Shown here one piece after another: positions 6,538 through 12,759 of a stretch of 12,759 bases of DNA (position 1 is the first letter of the stretch; every line of letters begins with the position of its first letter). Both the position numbers and the translations under genes were made by a program. The stretch is from JBOFMT01 sp051658525 (GTDB taxonomy: Bacteria > Bacillota_I > Bacilli_A > Erysipelotrichales > Erysipelotrichaceae): positions 1-12,759 of the forward strand of contig JBOFMT010000017.1 in the NCBI GenBank assembly GCA_051658525.1, in the 5' to 3' direction. Under the pieces are notes generated by a model. The model was given only the letters and a program-made list of their open reading frames with translations. It did no database searches and had not been told where the DNA came from.

Positions 6538-6556
6538 GCCTTGAAAGGGGATTTTT

Positions 6557-9136
6557 ATGAAAAAGTTATTACTAATCGATGGAAACTCGATGTTGTTTCG
6601 TGCTTACCATGCTACCTTATATACGCAAATGATGCGTACGTCTACGGGTATTGCGACCAATGCAATTTATGGATTTATGAATATGTTCTATAAAGCGATG
6701 GACTTGTTGGATGCAGAACGTGTTGTTGTTGCCTTTGATACGGGTAAGAAAACATTCCGTCATGAAGCGTTTAGTGAATACAAGGGAACGCGAAAAGAAG
6801 TGGATGAAGATTTGATTATCCAATTCCCAATTGTACGTGAATTCTTAGATGCACTTGGTGTTACGCGGTTGGAACTAGAAGGCTATGAAGCGGATGATCT
6901 CATTGGTAGTTTAGCCAAATCACATCCAGAATACGAAACGATCATTCTTACAAGTGATCGTGATATGTTGCAACTCATTGATGCAACTACCAAAGTTTTA
7001 TTGATGAAAAAAGGCATTAGTGAAATGGTGGTAATGGATGAAGCCGCCCTACTAGAACAATACGAACTCTCACCCTCACAAATTGTAGATTTAAAAAGTT
7101 TGATGGGAGATGCGAGTGATAATATTCCAGGTGTCAAAGGTGTAGGAGAAAAAACAGCAACCAAACTGCTGAAAGACTATGGAACTTTAGATAATATTTA
7201 TGCACATATTGATGAACTAAAAGGAAAACTCAAAGAGAAGATGGTACTAGATGAAGCCAATGCGAGAATGAGTTATTTCTTAGCTAAAATCAATGTGGAA
7301 GTACCATTAAGTTTACAAGCGGATGAAGCGATGTTACATCCACAATACGATACCTTACGTGCGTTCTACAACAAGTATGAGATGACAAGTTTTATTAAGA
7401 AACTAGAAACCTTATTAGCTAAGCAGCCAACAAGTGAAAAAACGTCACGCATACAGTGTGTAAACACGCTGCCAAATGCTGCTTATGAACAAGACTGGAT
7501 TGTACATGTAGAATGCGATAAAGATGGTGTATGGCAATCCCTAGTCATTGCTCTAGATGAAATTTATGTTTTGAGTAAATCAGATGTACTTGCAGATGCG
7601 CGCTTGTTAGCAATACTAGCGATTGATGGTAAACACGTTCATTTTGATGCGAAAAACAATTATCATGCTGTTGGTGAAGCTGTTCGGTTTGGACGTTGTG
7701 CTTATGATATTTTTGTAGCAGCGTTCCTCTTAGATTCCAATCGTTCTTCCCTAGAAAAAGTATGTAGTAGTTATGACTTAAGTTTTACTTACTCTTTTGA
7801 TACCGTATATGGAAAAGGCAAACAAGCACCACATCCAGAAGCACATGTACGCTTGACCTATTTAGAAGAATTGATGGATCACTATCAAGTGTTATACAAA
7901 ACAACACGTCAAGAAATGCAAGAACAAAACCTTGTTAGTTTGTATGAAAACGTAGATTTACCACTCATTGATGTTTTGTATGCGATGGAACAAGCAGGTG
8001 TTACAACGAGCAAAGCTACCTTAGCAAGCATTGAAGCGGATACCTTAGCGAAAGTACAATCACTAGAAACTCAAATCTTTGCACTTGCAGGACATGAATT
8101 CAATGTCAATTCACCAAAACAATTAGCTGTGGTTTTATTTGATGAATTGGGCTTAAAAGCAAATAAAAAACGTAGTACTGCAGTTGATGTGTTAGAAAAA
8201 TTAATGTTAGTACATCCAATCGTAGTGTTATTAATGGAACACCGCAAATATTCAAAACTTTATTCTACGTATGCGGTAGGACTAGCCAAACATATTCAAG
8301 CAGATGGGAAAATTCATACGATTTATAATCAGTGCCTAGCACAAACTGGACGCTTATCTAGTATCGAACCAAACTTACAAAATATTAGTGTAAGAGATGA
8401 AGAAGGGCGCATGATTCGTAAAGCCTTTGTCGCTAGTGATAACTGTGTGTTGTTAAGTGCGGATTATTCCCAAATTGAATTACGATTATTAGCTGAACTA
8501 GCGAATGAAACGCATATGATTGCAGCGTTCCAAAGTGGAGAAGATATTCACTTACAAACCGCAATGCGTTTGTATCATAAAACCAAAGAAGAAGTAACTT
8601 CTCTTGATCGACGTAATGCGAAGGCGGTTAACTTTGGAATCGTCTATGGGATCTCTGATTTTGGTTTGAGTGAAAACTTAGGCATTACAGTCATTGAAGC
8701 TAGAAACTTTATTGAAACCTACTTTGAACTCTATCCCAATATTCAAAGCTATATGCAAGGTGTTGTCGATGGCTGTAAAGCACTTGGTTATGTAGAAACA
8801 ATGTTGCATCGTCGTCGCTACATTAATGAAATTAACTCCAGCAATTATGCGTTGCGTGAGTTTGGAAAACGTGCTGCCATGAACTCTCCACTACAAGGAA
8901 GTGCCGCGGATCTTATCAAGCTAGCGATGTTACACGTAGATGCTTTAATGAAAGCGAACAACGTAAAAAGTAAAATGATCTTACAAGTTCACGATGAGCT
9001 TATTTTTGATGTAGTCTTAGAAGAAGTAGAGTTGATGAAAGCTCTTGTCCTAGAAGGAATGGAACAAGCAATGCAGTTGCAAGTACCATTGCTAGCCTCT
9101 GTTAGTATGGGGCAAACATGGTATGAAGCCAAGTAA
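6557..9136 (+). CDS. polA: DNA polymerase I
   Basis: Pol I fills gaps during excision repair and removes RNA primers from Okazaki fragments. The 859-residue protein has the full three-part layout. The 5'-nuclease domain (1 to about 290) shows GYEADDLIG (109-117), TSDRDMLQL and GDASDNIPGVKGVGEKTA. The middle 3'-5' exonuclease-like region (about 300-450) lacks the DxE motif: the place of DTET is taken by VHVECDKD, so proofreading is probably absent, as in Bacillus and Thermus Pol I. The polymerase domain has motif A DYSQIELR (D636), the O helix RRNAKAVNFGIVYG (K689, F693) and motif C VHDEL (H812, D813). The ribosome binding site AAAGGGG (6544-6550) sets the start. No clear promoter sits between the preceding terminator and this gene. 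Confidence 0.97.
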   Translation: MKKLLLIDGNSMLFRAYHATLYTQMMRTSTGIATNAIYGFMNMFYKAMDLLDAERVVVAFDTGKKTFRHEAFSEYKGTRKEVDEDLIIQFPIVREFLDALGVTRLELEGYEADDLIGSLAKSHPEYETIILTSDRDMLQLIDATTKVLLMKKGISEMVVMDEAALLEQYELSPSQIVDLKSLMGDASDNIPGVKGVGEKTATKLLKDYGTLDNIYAHIDELKGKLKEKMVLDEANARMSYFLAKINVEVPLSLQADEAMLHPQYDTLRAFYNKYEMTSFIKKLETLLAKQPTSEKTSRIQCVNTLPNAAYEQDWIVHVECDKDGVWQSLVIALDEIYVLSKSDVLADARLLAILAIDGKHVHFDAKNNYHAVGEAVRFGRCAYDIFVAAFLLDSNRSSLEKVCSSYDLSFTYSFDTVYGKGKQAPHPEAHVRLTYLEELMDHYQVLYKTTRQEMQEQNLVSLYENVDLPLIDVLYAMEQAGVTTSKATLASIEADTLAKVQSLETQIFALAGHEFNVNSPKQLAVVLFDELGLKANKKRSTAVDVLEKLMLVHPIVVLLMEHRKYSKLYSTYAVGLAKHIQADGKIHTIYNQCLAQTGRLSSIEPNLQNISVRDEEGRMIRKAFVASDNCVLLSADYSQIELRLLAELANETHMIAAFQSGEDIHLQTAMRLYHKTKEEVTSLDRRNAKAVNFGIVYGISDFGLSENLGITVIEARNFIETYFELYPNIQSYMQGVVDGCKALGYVETMLHRRRYINEINSSNYALREFGKRAAMNSPLQGSAADLIKLAMLHVDALMKANNVKSKMILQVHDELIFDVVLEEVELMKALVLEGMEQAMQLQVPLLASVSMGQTWYEAK

Positions 9137-9148
9137 CAAGGAGGGTCT

Positions 9149-9979
9149 ATGCCAGAACTACCAGAAGTAGAAACCGTAGTACGGACACTCGAGTTGCAAA
9201 TGCAACATCCAACGATTACTGATGTTCATGTGCGTTGGGACAATATCATCGCAGATCCTGAGGTAAGCGCGTTTTGTGAGCAGATCATTGGTCAACAATT
9301 TCTCTTTTATGATCGCATTGGGAAGTATTTGTTGTTTACCTTAAGTGATGCGACACTCATTGTCCATTTACGCATGGAAGGCAAGTTTTACTATGAAGAT
9401 GCAAGTTTTCATCAAGATAACAAACACATTCATGTGGTATTTGATTTGGATAATGGCAAACAGTTACGCTATCACGATGTGCGTAAGTTTGGTAAGATGT
9501 ATCTTTATCCCAAGGGGACGAATTTACGTACGACAAAAGCGTTGCGCAACGTAGGAATCGATGCGATGGATCCAAGTCTTAGCGCACGTGATTTACAACG
9601 TGTTTATGAGAAAAAGCATGGTTGTATCAAACAACTTTTACTCGATCAATCCTTAATTGCTGGAATTGGGAACATTTATGTGGATGAGATTTGTTTCCGC
9701 TTGCGTGTGCATCCCAATACGCATGTGGTCTTCACCCAGGCGTTTTGTGAAGACTTGCTTGTTGCCATGCGTGCGGTCTTAACTAAGGCCATTGCGGAAG
9801 GAGGAACAACGATTCGCTCCTATACGTCAAGTCTTGGGGTAAGCGGTCGTTTTCAACTATTTTTGGATGTGCATATGCAAGAGGGGAAAGCTTGTCCGCT
9901 ATGTCAAACTACCATCATCAAAACCAAAGTCAAAGGCAGAGGAACCTATGTGTGTCCTCACTGTCAAAAAGATGACTAG
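9149..9979 (+). CDS. mutM: Formamidopyrimidine-DNA glycosylase (Fpg/MutM)
   Basis: MutM excises 8-oxoguanine and ring-opened purines from DNA and cleaves the abasic site. The 276-residue protein begins MPELPEVE, supplying the catalytic Pro2 and Glu3 after Met removal. Lys59 in RIGKYLLF is the expected active-site lysine, and the helix-two-turn-helix region GIGNIYVDE is intact. A C-terminal C4 zinc finger has C249, C252, C269 and C272, with the conserved Arg in GRGTYVC. All key residues are present, so it should be active. AAGGAGGG (9138-9145) lies just after the polA stop. The gene is 12 bases downstream of polA, and Pol I can fill the gaps MutM creates. Its last 8 bases overlap coaE. Confidence 0.97.
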   Translation: MPELPEVETVVRTLELQMQHPTITDVHVRWDNIIADPEVSAFCEQIIGQQFLFYDRIGKYLLFTLSDATLIVHLRMEGKFYYEDASFHQDNKHIHVVFDLDNGKQLRYHDVRKFGKMYLYPKGTNLRTTKALRNVGIDAMDPSLSARDLQRVYEKKHGCIKQLLLDQSLIAGIGNIYVDEICFRLRVHPNTHVVFTQAFCEDLLVAMRAVLTKAIAEGGTTIRSYTSSLGVSGRFQLFLDVHMQEGKACPLCQTTIIKTKVKGRGTYVCPHCQKDD

Positions 9980-10550
9980 GGTAGCGATTACTGGTAGCAT
10001 TGGCTCTGGAAAATCCAAGGCAAGCAGCTACTTACGAACACTAGGGTATCCCCTATTTGATGTGGATGCTTGTAATGCAGAGGTATTACAAAAAGAAACA
10101 ACAAAGCAACAACTCATTGCTGTGTTTGGAAAGCATGTGATACAAGGTGGTAGCGTAGATAAAACCGTACTGCGAGCAGCGATGCTAGCGGATGCTAGCT
10201 TGCGCTTACAGCTAGAAGCCATTGTGTTACCACAAATCTTAAGCGAGCTGCAAGCCTTCTTTACTTTGCATGAAAAAGAAACTTTGGTGTTTGCGGAAGT
10301 ACCAACCTTGTTTGAACAGGGATGGGATGTGTACTTTGATGCAGTTTGGGTCGTGGTTGTGGAAGAAGCCCTCTTACTCAATCGACTCACAACACAACGC
10401 GGTGTTGATCAAACTGTGGCCAAAGCGATGTTGGCCTTACAATTTCCAGTAGCAGTAAAAAAAGAACGTGCAACACTCACGCTTGATAATGGTGGTAGTG
10501 AAGCGGATTTGTTTGCGCAAATTGATCGCGCGTTGGGGAGAGCCAGATGA
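9972..10550 (+). CDS. coaE: Dephospho-CoA kinase
   Basis: CoaE phosphorylates dephospho-CoA on the 3'-ribose hydroxyl, the last step of coenzyme A synthesis. The chosen ATG gives 192 residues and the normal N-terminus MTRVAITGSIGSGKS, with the Walker A P-loop at 8-15. FDVDACNAEVL (29-39) corresponds to the substrate-binding VIDAD region, FAEVPTLFE to the DVPLLFE motif, and LDNGGSEADL to the C-terminal DN motif. The usual LExIxHP is LEAIVLP here, losing the His. The frame stays open upstream to 9867 inside mutM, but the P-loop position fixes the start. No Shine-Dalgarno sequence precedes it. The 8-base overlap with mutM suggests translation by reinitiation. Confidence 0.92.
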   Translation: MTRVAITGSIGSGKSKASSYLRTLGYPLFDVDACNAEVLQKETTKQQLIAVFGKHVIQGGSVDKTVLRAAMLADASLRLQLEAIVLPQILSELQAFFTLHEKETLVFAEVPTLFEQGWDVYFDAVWVVVVEEALLLNRLTTQRGVDQTVAKAMLALQFPVAVKKERATLTLDNGGSEADLFAQIDRALGRAR

Positions 10551-11734
10551 AAAATGAAGATCGTTTAAAGCTGGTGGTACATCATACCCTAGCATTACAA
10601 GATTTACAAAGTTTACATTTGTTGTATCAACCACTGGTTGGTATTGAAGCGATCGGCTTGTATCAAATGTTGCATGCTTTAGGACACAATACGCGTGAAG
10701 TTAGCAATCATTTATTATTGACGACCCTGCTAGGTTGTAGTATTTCCAAGTACGAAAAACAACGCAAACTCTTAGAACAATATAATTTGGTTCGTAGTAG
10801 CTATCATAGTAAAACCAATGGCTATTTACTAGAGGTATTAGCACCACTAGCTCCGTTAACGTTTTTAGCCCATCCCGTGTTTGGTCGTCTCTACATTCAA
10901 AAAGTTGGAGAAGATGCATATGATTTTAATCGTATGAATGCCAATGGCAGTATTGTGGATAAAAGTGGTTACTACAATATTTCAGAACCGATGGAAAATT
11001 TATTAAAAGCATGGGACGATGTGGATGAAGCTAGTTTTGCGAAACATAAGAGTGAAACCCAAGCTTACGATCATTTAGAAGATGCGATTAACTTTGATTA
11101 TGAAATGTTCTTAAAGGATACAACGCCTTTGATTTTCCCTTTAGCAGAGCGAACCACAGCCAACTTAAAACAAATTGGTTTGTTGGCAAGTATGTATGGG
11201 GTACCGGCTCTGGATATGCGTCAAATCGTAGCGAAAAGTATCGATTTAAAAACCCAACGCTTGGATTTGAAAAAAATGAAACAGATTGTACTCAAACGCT
11301 TTGAAACCTTACCAATTGAAAAATTGGATAATCCATACTTGTTGTCTCCAGTAAAATTCTTACAGTACAAACAAAACGGTGTTGCGGTCAATGAAGCGGA
11401 TAAAAAGATTTTGGATATGTTGTTAAGTAAATATCAGTTCCAACCAGAAGTAGTCAATGCTTTGGTGGAATATACCCTAAGTGAAACCAACCAGAAGCTC
11501 GTGCGTGCTTATATTGAAAAAATAGCAAGTACGTGGGTGCGTTTGCGAGTGGATAGCTTAGAACAAGCACAACAAGCCATTGCGACAAATAAAGAAAAAC
11601 CAAAGTATACCAAAGCAGCTGGCAAAAGCGAAGCGTTACCGGATTGGTATCAAGAAACTGATAGTGAAGAAGCGGTAGAAGTGGATGAGGCCCAATTAGG
11701 AGCCTTGTTGGCACGGTTGAAGGAGGAAAGCTAA
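10547..11734 (+). CDS. dnaB: Primosome/helicase-loading protein DnaB (Bacillus type, DnaB/DnaD family)
   Basis: This is the Gram-positive DnaB, not the replicative helicase. It acts with DnaD at the origin and at restarted forks to recruit the DnaI-helicase complex. The 395-residue protein has an N-terminal DDBH1 winged-helix-like region (LYQPLVGIEAIGLYQML, about 25-42). A middle helical part follows, then a C-terminal DDBH2 domain (about 286-345) with the characteristic YTLSETNQKLVRAYIEKIASTW-like stretch. The tail is acidic. ATG overlaps the coaE stop by 4 bases (ATGA), and GGGGAG (10535-10540) is a good ribosome binding site. Coupling to dnaI, which overlaps it by one base, is the classic Firmicutes arrangement and supports the call. 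Confidence 0.92.
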   Translation: MKNEDRLKLVVHHTLALQDLQSLHLLYQPLVGIEAIGLYQMLHALGHNTREVSNHLLLTTLLGCSISKYEKQRKLLEQYNLVRSSYHSKTNGYLLEVLAPLAPLTFLAHPVFGRLYIQKVGEDAYDFNRMNANGSIVDKSGYYNISEPMENLLKAWDDVDEASFAKHKSETQAYDHLEDAINFDYEMFLKDTTPLIFPLAERTTANLKQIGLLASMYGVPALDMRQIVAKSIDLKTQRLDLKKMKQIVLKRFETLPIEKLDNPYLLSPVKFLQYKQNGVAVNEADKKILDMLLSKYQFQPEVVNALVEYTLSETNQKLVRAYIEKIASTWVRLRVDSLEQAQQAIATNKEKPKYTKAAGKSEALPDWYQETDSEEAVEVDEAQLGALLARLKEES

Positions 11735-12663
11735 TGCAACAAGTAAGTTTTACGTATGAGCTAAGTGAAGAACAAAAAAAAGCCAAACAGGAGCGTGTAA
11801 AAGCCTTGTTAGCAGATGCGCGCATTCAACAGTTTTTAATTGAAAATGCCCTGGATGCAACCTATGTCGAAGCACACTCAAGTATGTTTTCTAGATGGGT
11901 CGAAACCTTGAATAAATGTGTGGGTTGTCGTGGCTTGTTTTTTTGTGCACAAAGCACAAAAGGTAAGCTATTGAATTTAAAATATGAAAAATTCATGTAT
12001 AATGAACTTGTTGCTTGCGCCTATCAAAAGGCGGAAACTGCAGCAACCGCACATATGAAACAGTATGTGCAACATGATTTATCCTTAACCTTACAAAAAC
12101 TAACCTTAGAGCAAATTGGAGCTGGGTTACTAGAACAGCCACCTAGTTATCAAAAGGCGCTAACACAAGTGTTTGCGCATATGGATAAGGGTAGTGATTA
12201 TGGGATCTATTTGTATGGAAAACCCGGGGTTGGGAAAACCTACTTAGCAGCGGCACTTGCCAATAAGTATGCAAAGAGTGGGAAATCATGCGCTTTTATC
12301 AACGTACCTAACTTCACAAGTAGCTGTAAACTGTTAATGCAGGAGAAAAGCTTGTTGGACCGTAAACTTAGACAACTCAAACAAGTGGATGTATTAGTGT
12401 TAGATGATATTGGCGGAGAAAGTGTTTCTCCATGGATTCGGGATGAAATCCTCTTACCACTGCTCAATGAGCGCATGGAGAAAAACAAGTTGACTTTTTT
12501 TACAAGTAACTTTGATTATGCACTCCTTGAGAGTCATTACCGCAGCAATAGCAATGGGAGTGATGAACCAATCAAAGCCAATCGCTTGTTAGAGCGAATC
12601 AAAGCCTTAAGCGTACTGGTGACGATGAGTGGTGATAATCGTAGAAATGTAAAAAAAATCTAG
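11734..12663 (+). CDS. dnaI: Primosomal protein DnaI, helicase-loader AAA+ ATPase
   Basis: DnaI is the ATPase that loads the replicative helicase onto DNA. The 309-residue protein has an N-terminal helicase-interaction domain with a cysteine cluster (C62, C65, C71, C95), then a AAA+ domain. Walker A GKPGVGKT is at 162-169, Walker B LVLDD at 221-225, and sensor 1 TSN at 257-259. NRLLERI near 283-289 carries a likely arginine finger or sensor-2 arginine. In Bacillus subtilis DnaI the zinc site is described as three Cys and one His. No His lies between 66 and 100 here, so C71 may replace it. AGGAGG (11721-11726) is placed ideally for the ATG, whose first base is the last base of the dnaB stop. 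No terminator follows. Confidence 0.95.
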   Translation: MQQVSFTYELSEEQKKAKQERVKALLADARIQQFLIENALDATYVEAHSSMFSRWVETLNKCVGCRGLFFCAQSTKGKLLNLKYEKFMYNELVACAYQKAETAATAHMKQYVQHDLSLTLQKLTLEQIGAGLLEQPPSYQKALTQVFAHMDKGSDYGIYLYGKPGVGKTYLAAALANKYAKSGKSCAFINVPNFTSSCKLLMQEKSLLDRKLRQLKQVDVLVLDDIGGESVSPWIRDEILLPLLNERMEKNKLTFFTSNFDYALLESHYRSNSNGSDEPIKANRLLERIKALSVLVTMSGDNRRNVKKI

Positions 12664-12689
12664 AAAATCAAGTAGAAAAATGGTATTAT
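12661..12689 (+). promoter_or_regulatory. Promoter of pfkA, overlapping the dnaI stop codon
   Basis: The extended -10 TGGTATTAT (12681-12689) has a -35-like TAGAAA (12661-12666) exactly 17 bp upstream; the TAG of the -35 is the dnaI stop codon. The start site would be near 12696, just ahead of the pfkA ribosome binding site. Confidence 0.65.
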
Positions 12690-12712
12690 GTATCAGGGAT
12701 TGGAGGACTTTT

Positions 12713-12759
12713 ATGGTAAAAAGAATTGGTGTTCTAACTTCCGGAGGAGATGCTCCTGG
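12713..12759 (+). CDS. pfkA: 6-phosphofructokinase, 3'-truncated by window edge
   Basis: PfkA phosphorylates fructose 6-phosphate using ATP, the committed step of glycolysis. Only 15 full codons are visible. They read MVKRIGVLTSGGDAP, with the next codon beginning GG (Gly), which matches the N-terminus of bacterial ATP-dependent PfkA including the GGDAPG nucleotide-binding loop. GGAGGA (12702-12707) is a well-placed ribosome binding site. The gene has its own promoter, so it is probably expressed independently of the replication genes upstream. The rest of the protein lies outside the window. Confidence 0.9.
   Translation, partial: MVKRIGVLTSGGDAP

Noticed and set aside
9867..9971. Upstream extension of coaE inside mutM
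   Set aside because: The CoaE family starts a few residues before its P-loop, which matches ATG 9972. The extension is just mutM read in another frame.
10028..10390. 120-codon minus-strand open frame inside coaE
   Set aside because: It is antisense to a well-supported coaE, has low-complexity Ser/Thr/Cys-rich composition typical of shadow frames, and has no ribosome binding site that stands out.
11454..11825. 123-codon minus-strand open frame across the dnaB/dnaI junction
   Set aside because: It lies antisense to two confidently identified genes and shows no recognisable motif. The other minus-strand and internal open frames in this window were dropped for the same reason.

Overview
This window is a stretch of low-GC Gram-positive (Firmicutes-type) chromosome and reads mostly as housekeeping sequence. 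The DnaB/DnaI primosome pair, a polA-mutM-coaE cluster, AGGAGG-type ribosome binding sites, TATAAT promoters and short U-tailed terminators all point that way. RimO, a moderately AT-rich composition and this gene order would fit an Erysipelotrichaceae-like lineage. That placement is an inference from gene content and style, not a database match.

Layout. Positions 1-2091 hold the 3' part of a Ca2+-type P-type ATPase, closed by a terminator. rimO (2245-3540) follows with its own terminator. A convergent tRNA-Ser(GGA) lies on the minus strand (3614-3701) with its own promoter and terminator. Between the tRNA promoter and the next gene is a perfect 24-bp tandem duplication. It is followed by an unlisted 57-codon gene (3830-4003) with a near-perfect ribosome binding site and a leader resembling the double-glycine leaders of exported peptides. 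This small gene is the most interesting item in the window.

A consensus promoter (4056-4084) then drives mreC-mreD, the cell-wall elongation genes, which abut without a gap and have no mreB nearby. After a terminator, an extended -10 promoter drives a lipoprotein of the metal-binding (ZnuA/TroA) fold that appears to have lost the usual metal-ligand motifs. A short terminator separates it from polA.

From 6557 to 12663 the genes polA, mutM, coaE, dnaB and dnaI form one tight plus-strand block whose last four genes overlap by 8, 4 and 1 bases. It combines DNA repair (Pol I and Fpg), the last step of CoA synthesis, and loading of the replicative helicase (DnaB and DnaI). A promoter that starts in the dnaI stop codon leads into the first 15 codons of pfkA, which runs off the window end.
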